This document shows, piece after piece, positions 26,646-34,761 of a stretch of 64,000 nucleotides of DNA. Source of the stretch: Akkermansiaceae bacterium (GTDB taxonomy: Bacteria; Verrucomicrobiota; Verrucomicrobiia; Verrucomicrobiales; Akkermansiaceae); assembly GCA_021200315.1 (NCBI GenBank), contig JAJQGU010000015.1:26320-90319 (forward strand), given 5' to 3'. Within the stretch, counting starts at the first letter, position 1. Each line of letters starts with the position of its first letter. A program made the position numbers and the translations under genes. The notes under the pieces were generated by a model that had not been told where the DNA came from, did no database searches, and saw only the letters and a list, made by a program, of their open reading frames with translations.

Positions 26646-27506
26646 ATGGCAAGGCACGGAAAAATAATAAACATGTATTACATGGATGATTCGGTAGACG
26701 GCAGGTGCAAATGCACTGTGGCCAACTGGACTGGCGTGATATATAAAATCCCCAGAGACGATTTAAGCAGATGCCAGGAACGGAGCGAATTAAAACAGAG
26801 TGGCGTGTATTTCTTGTTTGGTGCATCAGAGAATGATGATCAGCTGGTCTATGTTGGACAGGCAGGAAGCCGGAAGAACGGGAAAGGCATACTGCTGCGC
26901 CTGCAGGAGCATGACAACCCCAAGGAAGACTACTGGAATAATGCCGTTGTGATTACAACGCAGAACAATTCCTTCGGTCCCACAGAGATAAGCTATCTTG
27001 AGAATCGCTTCCATCAGCTTGCACAGGACGCAAACAGGTATAAGCTGATGAACAGTCTCCAACCCTATCGTGGACGGGTGACAGAAGAAAAAGAGGTCGA
27101 GATGGCCGAATTCATCGACCTTACAACGCTCATTATAGGTGCCCTAGGTTACCGGGTATTTATGCCCTTGGTACCCAAGAAGAATCGTGGCGGAAAGACT
27201 CCCTCGGACGTATTGCACTTCGCTCCCAATCGTTATAATGCAACAGCCGTCCGTACATCAGAGGAATTTGTCCTGTTGAAAGGAAGTCAAATTTCCCCCA
27301 CAATCAGTAAGGCGTGCAGTCCGGCAATCAACAAGAACCGCGAGAAATTTGCATCTAAGGTTTCGCCCGATTGGGTTACTACAGAGGACATACCCTTCGG
27401 AAGTTCATCAGCGGCGGCCGGCTTCGTTGGCGGCTGTAACTTGAGCGGCAATCAGGTTTGGGTAGATGACAATGGTGTTAGGCTTGGCGAGCTTTTGATG
27501 AAATGA
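26646..27506 (+). CDS. GIY-YIG nuclease-family protein with DUF4357 domain
   Basis: 286 residues. The GIY-YIG-like core is SGVYFLFGASENDDQLVYVG followed by a Gly/Lys-rich turn and LLRLQEH, with the downstream Glu in TEISYLENRFHQLA. Residues about 225-280 are DUF4357 (EEFVLLKGSQISP, SAAAGFVGG). Such proteins often accompany restriction loci and may cut or sense DNA. The start ATG follows GAGGAGGC and fits the hsdRMS reading direction, 54 bases after hsdS. The catalytic Arg is less certain than usual, so activity is not assured. Confidence 0.8.
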   Translation: MARHGKIINMYYMDDSVDGRCKCTVANWTGVIYKIPRDDLSRCQERSELKQSGVYFLFGASENDDQLVYVGQAGSRKNGKGILLRLQEHDNPKEDYWNNAVVITTQNNSFGPTEISYLENRFHQLAQDANRYKLMNSLQPYRGRVTEEKEVEMAEFIDLTTLIIGALGYRVFMPLVPKKNRGGKTPSDVLHFAPNRYNATAVRTSEEFVLLKGSQISPTISKACSPAINKNREKFASKVSPDWVTTEDIPFGSSSAAAGFVGGCNLSGNQVWVDDNGVRLGELLMK

Positions 27507-27517
27507 GGTGATTGATT

Positions 27518-28148
27518 ATGGATATGAGGAACAGAACAGAAAGCCATGGCTTTTGTATCCCTCAAGATGTAATGCTGCTTGAGGGCTTTGCCGAGGCTCA
27601 TCAATATCTTTTTGATGATATGCTCTTTTCAAAGGGTTCTATTACCAATCAGTTTATTATGGTAAAAGCAAAAAAATGAAGCTGGTGAGTGGGTCGATAG
27701 AGTTGGCGATTTGCCGCCAGAACTTAATGACTTTACATATGACTGGTTTGACTATCATATTGCTGATTTAGACGAAGGCACTACTGGCTGCTTTAATCCT
27801 GGTGAACAGTCAATTACCATCGACACAGAGTATGTAGACAATGAATCAGTGATTTTGCATGAAATGATACACCTTCATGAGTATGTTTTGAATGAGCTGC
27901 CGATGTTCTACCATGATTCGTATTTCTGGTGCCTATATACTGATTTGCGTGACAAGATTCCGGATTTGGATGAGAGAATCAGAGACTACGGTCATGTTCA
28001 AAAGGAAAATAATCTTGCAGAACTAGGTGGCGTTCATGACCTTACTTTTCTCTTGAAGAGTTTTGACATAGACTTGCGAATGGGCTATAAGCTCGGCACT
28101 GTATTTGGATATGGTTATGATAAAGGACAGAAAGGACTTGATATATAA
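27518..28148 (+). pseudogene. HExxH metalloprotease-like protein split by a one-base frameshift
   Basis: The first frame (27518-27679, 53 residues) ends just after an A7 run at 27670-27676. With one A fewer, the reading continues KNEAGEWVDRVGDLPPELN into the second frame and ends at 28148, giving 209 residues. The second part has HEMIHLHE, a zinc-binding HExxH with a further downstream acidic region, as in SprT-like or ImmA-like small metalloproteases. It follows the GIY-YIG gene by 11 bases. Whether this is slippage, mutation or a base-calling error is open; the downstream part alone could begin at TTG 27711. Confidence 0.65.
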
Positions 28149-28150
28149 AC

Positions 28151-28203
28151 CTTTTAACGATGCCCATACATTTTAACGTTCCTTATACTTTTTAACGATG
28201 CAC
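28151..28203. repeat. Three iteron-like direct repeats near the insert's right end
   Basis: ttttaacg(a/t)t occurs three times with a 20-base period (from about 28152, 28171 and 28190). It lies between the metalloprotease-like gene and the right junction. Such repeats could be recombinase or replication-protein arm sites. Confidence 0.55.
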
Positions 28204-28250
28204 TGACCAGCTTGCGGTACAGGCGACTTTCTGGTTTGGAGGTGAGGCAA

Positions 28251-29282
28251 ATGACACGATTTCGTACACAACTTAACCGCTCAGTTACCCATCTTCGCCC
28301 TCGGAAAAGCTTGAAGTATCAACATATTTTCGAGTTTCGTCCTGTATCGTTTTATGCCGTCGATTATTGTACAGATGCCCTTTGTATCAAAGACGGTGTC
28401 AAAATAGACCCCGCCTGCGGCAGCGGTTCTCTGCTTTTGAAGGCCGTAAAAATTCTTGGAAAAGACGCCGTTCGCAACGGATTCTATGGTCAGGAAATCA
28501 ACATCACCACCTACAACCTCTGTCGTATCAATATGTTTCTGCACGACGTGGGTTTTGACAAATTCAATATTGCCTGCGAGGATACCCTGACAGCACCGCA
28601 ACACTGGGATGATGAGCCATTCGAGCTGATTGTTTCAAATCCACCCTATTCGGTAAAATGGGAAGGCTCGGACAATCCACTGCTCATCAATGACCCCCGT
28701 TTCACGCCCGCAGGAGCGCTGGCACCCAAAAGCAAGGCAGACATGGCGTTCATCATGCACAGCCTTTCCTGGCTGGCGGAGAACGGAACGGCGGCCATCG
28801 TCTGCTTCCCCGGCATCATGTACCGGGGCGGCGCGGAGCAGAAAATCAGAACATATCTGATCGACAACAATTTTATCGATTGCATCATCCAGCTCCCCAG
28901 CAATCTGTTCTTCGGCACCTCCATCACCACCTGCATCATGGTGCTGAAAAAGGGCAAGCCGGACAACAAGGTCCTGTTCATCGACGCAACCAATGAATGC
29001 ATCAAGGTTACAAACAACAACAAGCTGACCGCCGATAATATTGACCGGATTGTTGCGGCCTTTACCGCCCGTGAGGATGAAGCTCACTTCACCCACCTGG
29101 CCTCTCATGATGAGGTGGAGAGAAATGGCTACAATCTTTCCGTATCCACCTATGTGGAGGCGGAGGACACACGGGAGAAGATCGACATCGTAAAGCTGAA
29201 CGCAGAGATCGAAGAAATCGTCGCCCGTGAGCAGGCGCTGCGGGATGAAATCGATAAGATTATCACAGAAATCGAGGTATGA
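28251..29282 (+). pseudogene. hsdM: Native HsdM C-terminal catalytic part with foreign N-terminal leader
   Basis: From 28407 this is the remainder of the native modification subunit: DPACGSGSLLLKAVK, GQEINITTYNLCRINMFLHD, the catalytic NPPYSV and the C-terminal HsdM tail. Upstream, 52 codons from the insert are joined in frame, beginning at an ATG with GGAGGTGAGGC before it, so a 343-residue protein could be made. It keeps SAM and catalytic motifs but lacks the N-terminal helical domain needed for assembly with HsdS and DNA. It overlaps the next gene by four bases (ATGA). Confidence 0.88.
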
Positions 29283-30307
29283 GTATGGGTAAGAAAAAGA
29301 ATGAAGTCTCTATACGTTCATCTGCAGCAGAGTATTTGACGTTTGTTGCGTCTACCGGCGATAGCGACGAAAGTATAGAAATGCGTTACGAGGATGAGAA
29401 TATCTGGCTGACGCAGAAAATGATGGCTGTATTATATGATGTTGATATCCGCACGATTAATGAGCATGTTAAAAAAATATATGCGGATAATGAATTGACA
29501 GAGGCGGCAACTATCCGAAATTTCCGGATAGTTCAAAGGGAAGGCAGCAGGCAAGTTTCTCGAAACACGAAACATTATAACCTGCAAATGATTATTGCTG
29601 TTGGGTTTAAGGTGAATAATGAACGTGCCGTCCAGTTCCGTAAATGGGCGAATATCATCGTAAAAGACTACACTATCCAGGGATGGGTGATGGATGATGA
29701 GCGCCTGAAAAACGGCGGCACAGTTCTAACGAAGGAATATTTCGAGAAGCAACTTAAACAAATCGAAATCAACATTGACTACATTCTGATGCTGGTGGCC
29801 AAATATCACAGCAGCCATTGCGAGGACAAGGAAGTGCTCGTCACCATCCGCAAGGCCGTTGATGCCAGCCCGGAACTGCGCAGCAAAAAGGCCCTGATAG
29901 AACACTTCATCGGCAGCCTGAACGGCGTGAAAGACGTGATAGGCGAATGGCAAACCTATGTGACAGAGGAACGGGAACGCGAGCTTGCCCAGATTATCAG
30001 CGAAGAGCATCTGAAAGAACCGGAAACGCGAAAATTCGTCGAAAACGCCTTCCGAGACGGCAAAGTCAAAACAACCGGGACGGACATAGGCAATCTGATG
30101 CCGCCGATCTCCCGCATTGGCGGAAAACGTGAAAAGAAAAAACAGACAGTAATTGACAAACTGGAATCTTTCTTTGAACGATTCTTCGGAATCGGCGGGG
30201 CATTCAAGGCGGAGAGAGTCAAAGAAACCGTTCATCCGCTCCACGAAGGCGAAAACTTGTCAATGGCTGCTGAAAATGCCGCCGCGCAGAGCGCTGACAC
30301 GCGTTGA
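29279..30307 (+). pseudogene. In-frame fusion of RhuM N-terminus with HsdR C-terminus
   Basis: Residues about 35-160 are RhuM family (YEDENIWLTQKMMAVLYDVD, NEHVKKIYADNEL, RKWANIIVKDYTIQGWVMDD). At about 29755-29770 the sequence changes to the C-terminal helical domain of a type I HsdR (INIDYILMLVAKYH, KEVLVTIRKAVDASPELRSK, ETRKFVENAFRDG, KKQTVIDKLESFFERFFG). Base composition also shifts from AT-rich to GC-rich there. RhuM genes often sit inside type I loci, so a deletion from rhuM to the hsdR tail, removing hsdS and most of hsdR, explains it. The frame is open for 342 residues; function is unlikely to be that of either parent. Confidence 0.82.
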
Positions 30308-30719
30308 CGCCAATTTATTAACCGTTCACAGGACAATCGACGGCGCAGGGGGGGGAAGGACGAGTGAACGATTCAGAGGTGAAATTCGCCCGCACCCATA
30401 AGCAGAGAGCAAAGAAAAGATTCGTGATTTCTGTCAATCAGCGGAATGATGACCGGCAAAAACCGCACGCAGCTCTACAATGAGCGCGTGAAGGCGGTTC
30501 GGAGACAAAAAGAGCCATTTTTGGGGAAGCCTCGCCTCCATCCCTCACCAAGATGGAACAAACGACGGCCGCCTGTAACCGATGGTCAGCAGCGCCCGGC
30601 CACGGTTCCCCCGCTGGTGCCGTCTATGTATAATCTCTTGGGGGAAAATATAATTGAATCGGCAAAACAAACCTTGCGCAGAAGATCTATGAGGAGCATC
30701 GGGAATAAAGCGGCGAGGG
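30308..30719. other. Intergenic region after the restriction locus
   Basis: About 410 bases with no convincing gene, RNA or hairpin. A G8 run lies near 30349. It may be decayed coding DNA, but no family could be recognised. Confidence 0.5.
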
Positions 30720-31643
30720 TTATTTGCCGATCAGAGCCTCCCACCGCACGGCGGCGGCAGCGATCTCCCCGGCACTGCGCGAGGAAGACAGCTCCCACGT
30801 GAGCGGCATTTCGGGCGTGAAAAGTGCGCACAAGCCCTCAAAATCCACCCCGCCGTCAAAGGGGACGCGGTGATCGCGGTCCGGCCACCGCACATCGTTC
30901 ACATGCCCGCCCACGAGATAGGGGCGCATGCGCTCCAGAAACTGGCGGTGATCGAGCAGAAGAAGATTGTGCTTGCGCTGCACGTGGCCGAAATCATGCC
31001 AATAGCCCACGTGGGGCACATCGGCGAACTCCCTCATGAAGAGCTCCATCTCCTCCTCGTCCGGCACCTGCTCCAGATGGCTCCGCGCCTCGACGCCGAG
31101 CGTCACGCCCGTGCCCCCGGCATAATCCGCCAGCTCGCGGAGAGCGATGAGAGCCCTCTCCACATAGAGCGGGGCGAGCCGGCGGCGGCGGCGCACGATT
31201 TTCCCCTTGAGCTCCGCGTATTCCCGTGAATCCAGAAAGCCGCGCCGCGCCCGCGCCTCGAGAAGCCGCGAGCCGTCCTTCGAACGGAAGAGCGGCACCG
31301 AGCCCATGTGCAGCACCACGTACCGAGCCCCGAACGAGGCGGCCTGGTCGATCGTCCTCTTGCTGAGATCCAGAGCGCGGCGGCGCTCCGCGGGGCGGTG
31401 GGAGGTGAATTGGAAGGCATCCGGGGAATCGCCGCGGACATCGAGCGGCGCGGGAAAGAAATTGTGCAGGCCGGCCACCGTCACCGCCTTCTCCTTCACG
31501 CGCCCGAGAATGCCGGGCAGCAGACTCACGCTCATGCCGTGGGAGAGCTCGACACGATCGAAGCCCAAGGCGAGAATCTCGTCGATCATCGCTGCGCCGT
31601 CGGTGTGCCGGCGCCCGTTCCAGCATGTCGAAAAAACGCGCAT
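30720..31643 (-). CDS. Sugar phosphate isomerase/epimerase-like TIM-barrel protein
   Basis: 307 residues from the ATG at 31643. The pattern fits the xylose-isomerase-like TIM barrel (AP endonuclease 2 superfamily): FDRVELSHG, VTVAGLHNFFPAP, YVVLHMGSVP, LGVEARSHLEQVP, VGYWHDFGHVQ and VGGHVNDVRW supply the usual Glu/His/Asp metal ligands. Substrate is unknown; many members act on sugar derivatives. A promoter with a near-leaderless start (TTGACG, 18 bases, TATATT) lies just upstream. It diverges from the Zn/Mn importer operon. Confidence 0.8.
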   Translation of the reverse strand: MRVFSTCWNGRRHTDGAAMIDEILALGFDRVELSHGMSVSLLPGILGRVKEKAVTVAGLHNFFPAPLDVRGDSPDAFQFTSHRPAERRRALDLSKRTIDQAASFGARYVVLHMGSVPLFRSKDGSRLLEARARRGFLDSREYAELKGKIVRRRRRLAPLYVERALIALRELADYAGGTGVTLGVEARSHLEQVPDEEEMELFMREFADVPHVGYWHDFGHVQRKHNLLLLDHRQFLERMRPYLVGGHVNDVRWPDRDHRVPFDGGVDFEGLCALFTPEMPLTWELSSSRSAGEIAAAAVRWEALIGK

Positions 31644-31655
31644 GAGCCCGGAGAG

Positions 31656-31685
31656 AATATACCTTCCCCGGCTCTCGCCCGTCAA
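31656..31685 (-). promoter_or_regulatory. Promoter of the isomerase-like gene
   Basis: On the minus strand TTGACG (31680-31685), 18 bases and TATATT (31656-31661); the ATG follows 12 bases later, leaving a leader of about five bases. Confidence 0.6.
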
Positions 31686-31725
31686 GGAGAAAGGGGGCGC
31701 TGAGAACTCATGACCCGATTGGCGC

Positions 31726-31754
31726 TTGAGACCGCGCCCCGAAGCGCATATACT
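31726..31754 (+). promoter_or_regulatory. Promoter of the Zn/Mn importer operon (leaderless)
   Basis: TTGAGA (31726-31731), 17 bases and TATACT (31749-31754). Only six bases separate it from the ATG at 31761, so the mRNA should begin at the start codon. No Fur/Zur-type palindrome was recognised. Confidence 0.6.
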
Positions 31755-31760
31755 GGCGCG

Positions 31761-32669
31761 ATGAACTGGTGGCGCCTGATTGCCGTGCTTTTCTTCACCC
31801 CGCTGGCGGCGGCGGGCGTCAAGGTGGCCGCGCTGCACCCCCTGCTGGGCGACCTGGCGAGGGAAACGGGAGGCGGCCGGGTGGAGGTGGCCGACCTGCT
31901 GCGGCCCACGGGCAACCCGCATACATTTGAACCCACGGCGCGCGAACTCGCCGCCGCCGCGGACGCGGCGATCGTGCTGGCCACGGGCAAGCGGATGGAG
32001 CCCTATCTGGACCGCCTGCGCGACAGCCTGCCCCCGCAGACGCTCCTGCTCGACCTCGGCGCCGCGATCCCGGCCGCGGAAGTCCCCTGCCCCCGCGGCG
32101 CGGAAGAAGGAGCCCACGGCCACAGCGCGAACGATCCCCACTGGTGGCACACGCCCGCGAACATGAAAAGAGCCGCGCGGCGCCTCGCCGCCGCCCTGGA
32201 GGCCATCGACCCGGAGGGGCGCGAACTGTACCGCGCACGCCTGAAAGAATGGAACCGCCGCATGGACCGCCTCGACGCCGAAGCGCGCACGGCGCTGGCC
32301 GGCATCCCGCCCGAGCGCCGCGTGCTGGCTACGGCGCACGCCTCCATGTGCCACTTCTGCCGGGAATACGGCTTCACCCCCCTGCCGCTGCAAGGAGTCT
32401 CCGCGCAGGACGAAGGCCACGCCGCCGCTCTGGCCGCCGTGCTGGCAGAACTCCGCCGCCGCCGCGCGGGCGCTCTGTTCACGGAAATGAACGCCCCGCC
32501 CAAAATGCTCGAAACCATCGCCCGGCAGCTCCACGTGCCCGCCCTGCCCCTGATCACGGACGGCCTGCACCCCGAACTGCGCACATTCGAGGCGATATTC
32601 CGCCACAACGTGAAAACCATCGCCGAGGGGCTCACCCCCGCGCCCCGGGATGCGGCGCCCGCCCCCTGA
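31761..32669 (+). CDS. Zinc/manganese ABC transporter substrate-binding protein (TroA/ZnuA family)
   Basis: 302 residues. A signal peptide (MNWWRLIAVLFFTPLAAAG) directs it to the periplasm. Metal-ligand regions of cluster A-I binding proteins are visible: GNPHTFEP, NDPHWWHTP, TAHASMCHFCREYGF and an acidic site in FTEMNAPP. A short His-containing loop (EGAHGHSANDPH) precedes the second ligand and resembles zinc-type proteins. It is the first gene of a four-gene operon with ATPase and permease. Zinc is the more likely metal, by inference. Confidence 0.87.
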   Translation: MNWWRLIAVLFFTPLAAAGVKVAALHPLLGDLARETGGGRVEVADLLRPTGNPHTFEPTARELAAAADAAIVLATGKRMEPYLDRLRDSLPPQTLLLDLGAAIPAAEVPCPRGAEEGAHGHSANDPHWWHTPANMKRAARRLAAALEAIDPEGRELYRARLKEWNRRMDRLDAEARTALAGIPPERRVLATAHASMCHFCREYGFTPLPLQGVSAQDEGHAAALAAVLAELRRRRAGALFTEMNAPPKMLETIARQLHVPALPLITDGLHPELRTFEAIFRHNVKTIAEGLTPAPRDAAPAP

Positions 32670-32674
32670 AAACC

Positions 32675-33097
32675 ATGTCCCCGCGGCTTCAATTCTGTCT
32701 GGCGCTCCTCGGCGCGCTCCTTGCCGGCTGGCCGCTGTGGCGGCTGACCATGCCCGCGGAGACGGCCGCGGCGGCTCCCGCGCCGCGGGAAACACCGGAA
32801 AACGCCCGGCCGGCCACGCTCACCGTGCGCTTCACGGGAAAACCGAAAAAACTGCGCGTGCAGCTGGGGGACGAAACGCTCGCCGCCCGGCCGGCGGACG
32901 AGGACAGCCCATGGGAAAGCGAAGTGACCCTCCCCGCGGGCGCGGCTCCCCTCGCCCTGCGCGTGCAGGCCGAATGGGACGGGGACGCGCCCCAGGCCGT
33001 CACCCTCGGGCTCGAACCGGACTGCCTGCCGGCGCGCGAAGCGACCCGCTGGAGCGACGCCGGCCGCCTGGATGACATCTTTTTGTTCTCATGGTAG
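32675..33097 (+). CDS. Small membrane-anchored protein in the metal importer operon
   Basis: 140 residues, not recognised. One N-terminal hydrophobic segment (LQFCLALLGALLAGWPLW) is followed by an Ala/Pro-rich linker and a compact, probably beta-rich domain outside the membrane (ATLTVRFTGKPKKLRVQLG, ending DDIFLFSW). It starts five bases after the binding-protein gene and overlaps the ATPase gene by seven bases, so it is tightly coupled to metal import. It could be an accessory subunit of the transporter. Confidence 0.7.
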   Translation: MSPRLQFCLALLGALLAGWPLWRLTMPAETAAAAPAPRETPENARPATLTVRFTGKPKKLRVQLGDETLAARPADEDSPWESEVTLPAGAAPLALRVQAEWDGDAPQAVTLGLEPDCLPAREATRWSDAGRLDDIFLFSW

Positions 33098-33855
33098 AGC
33101 GCGGCCACATCTGCTGGGGAGGGGGCGGAAAGCACCCCTGCCGCCATATTCTGAACGTCCGGCACATCTCGGCCTCCTACGGCCGCGTGCAGGCGCTGGA
33201 GGACATCACCTTCGAAGCCGGCTGCGGGCACACCCTGGCCCTGATCGGCCCCAACGGCGCGGGAAAATCGACACTCATCAAAATCCTCGCCCGGCTGCTG
33301 CGCCCCACGGCCGGGGAAATACTCTGGAACGGCCAGCCGCTCGCCCGCTTTCCGCACGAAACCGCCTATCTGCCGCAGCGCTCCGAAGTCAACTGGTCCT
33401 TTCCGCTGACCGTGCGCGACCTCGTCGCGATGGGGCGCTACCCCGCCCTCGGCATGTGGCGCACAGCCGCCCCGCACGACCTCCGCATCGTGGACAAGGC
33501 GCTGCGCACCATGGAGCTCGAACCCCTGCAGCACAGGCAGATCAGCGCACTTTCCGGCGGGCAGCAGCAGCGCGTCTTCCTGGCCCGCGCCCTGGCGCAG
33601 GAAGCCCACATCCTGCTGCTCGACGAACCCTTCACCGGCCTCGACCTCCGGGGGGCGGAAGCCTTGGGGGCTCTTCTCCGCGCACTCGCGGCCGAAGGGC
33701 GGCTCATCATCGCCTCGCACCATGACCTCCACACGGCGCCCGCCCTCTTCGACCGGGCGCTTCTGCTGAAACGCCGAGCCGCCGCCTTCGGCCCCGTGAA
33801 AGAAGCGCTCGCCCCCGACCTGCTGGCGCAGGTCTTTCACGAAAACACGCCATGA
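33091..33855 (+). CDS. Zinc/manganese ABC transporter ATP-binding protein
   Basis: 254 residues. Walker A GPNGAGKST, Q-loop LPQR, signature LSGGQQQR, Walker B ILLLDEP and the switch His in IIASHHD are all intact. About 18 residues precede the usual start of the domain and contain a Cys/His-rich stretch (GHICWGGGGKHPCRH), unusual for this family. The start overlaps the previous gene. Works with the following permease. Confidence 0.92.
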   Translation: MVERGHICWGGGGKHPCRHILNVRHISASYGRVQALEDITFEAGCGHTLALIGPNGAGKSTLIKILARLLRPTAGEILWNGQPLARFPHETAYLPQRSEVNWSFPLTVRDLVAMGRYPALGMWRTAAPHDLRIVDKALRTMELEPLQHRQISALSGGQQQRVFLARALAQEAHILLLDEPFTGLDLRGAEALGALLRALAAEGRLIIASHHDLHTAPALFDRALLLKRRAAAFGPVKEALAPDLLAQVFHENTP

Positions 33856-34691
33856 ACGACTTCCTGCAATTTCTCGGCGAACCCGCCGCGCAGCGCAGTC
33901 TCTGGGCCTGCGCGACCATCGGCTTCGCGAACGGCTTCACGAGCGCACTCGTGGTGCTGAAGCGCTCCTCGCTGCAGATCGGCACCCTCTCCTGCGCCCT
34001 GCTGCCCGGCATCGCGCTGGCCGTCCTGCTGTTCGGCTTCATGCAATGGAGCATTCTGCTCGGAGCGGCGGGGGCGGCGCTCCTCGTCGGTCTGGGCTCC
34101 GTCTTCGTATCGCGCACTTCGCGCCTGGATCAGGACACGGCGCTCTCCGTCCTCCACACCACGGCTTTCGCCGCGGGCTTTCTCGTCCTCGCCCGGCTCG
34201 GGCTCCGGCAGAAAATGGACGACTGGCTCTTCGGCAGCATCATGAGCATGTCTGACACGGATCTCGCGACCGCCTACGTCATCAGCGCGGCGGCCGTACT
34301 CTCCCTCACCGCCCTGCAGCGCCCTCTGCTCATCTACCTCTTCGACCCCCAGGCGGCCTGCACGCTGGGCATCCCCCCTCGGCTGTTCGACTACCTCGTC
34401 TTCACCATCATCATCCTCGTGCTCGTCTCGTCCCTGCAGGCGGTGGGCGCGTTTCTCACCCTCGGCCTGCTCGTGGCCCCGGCGGCGACCGTCTACCTGC
34501 TCACCGACCGCGCGCCCCTTCTCTTCTGGGGCGGGGGGCTCGTCGGCGGGCTGGGGTCTCTGCTGGCCTTCGCGCTCTCTTTCCCCCTGGGCTGGCACTT
34601 GGGAGCCACGATCATCCTCGTGCTCGGCGCCGCGTTCCTGCTCGCCTACATCTTCTCGCCGAAATACGGGCTGCTCAAACGCCGCCGCTGA
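33852..34691 (+). CDS. Zinc/manganese ABC transporter permease (ABC-3 family)
   Basis: 279 residues with about eight membrane segments; typical ZnuB/TroC-type features include the C-terminal coupling region SSLQAVGAFLTLGLLVAPAA. It overlaps the ATPase gene by four bases (ATGA). Last gene of the operon. It converges with the complex I operon after 70 bases. Confidence 0.9.
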   Translation: MNDFLQFLGEPAAQRSLWACATIGFANGFTSALVVLKRSSLQIGTLSCALLPGIALAVLLFGFMQWSILLGAAGAALLVGLGSVFVSRTSRLDQDTALSVLHTTAFAAGFLVLARLGLRQKMDDWLFGSIMSMSDTDLATAYVISAAAVLSLTALQRPLLIYLFDPQAACTLGIPPRLFDYLVFTIIILVLVSSLQAVGAFLTLGLLVAPAATVYLLTDRAPLLFWGGGLVGGLGSLLAFALSFPLGWHLGATIILVLGAAFLLAYIFSPKYGLLKRRR

Positions 34692-34761
34692 ACGAGCCCC
34701 CGGGCGGCGGCGCACACAGGAAAACGGCGGAGAGGGGGAGGACCCGGCCGCGCGCCGATCT

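Larger units (their letters stand above)
20087..28406 (+). mobile_element. 8.3-kb foreign insertion carrying a complete type I R-M system
   Basis: The two halves of the native hsdM end at 20086 and resume at 28407. Everything between is clearly richer in A and T and carries XRE regulator, hsdR, hsdM, hsdS, a GIY-YIG protein and a HExxH protein. The base pair GA is present at both joints (20085-20086 and 28407-28408), compatible with a two-base crossover as used by TndX/TnpX large serine recombinases. No recombinase, transposase or long terminal inverted repeat was seen, so the element is non-autonomous or decayed. Confidence 0.85.

Noticed and set aside
28151..28203. The ttttaacg repeats as a CRISPR array
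   Set aside because: Only three short imperfect repeats with 20-base period and no spacers; no cas genes in the window.
30720..32795. 691-residue minus-strand frame taken as one protein
   Set aside because: Only the last 307 residues match an isomerase-like family; the upstream part is antisense to the metal-binding protein gene and the promoter lies just before 31643.
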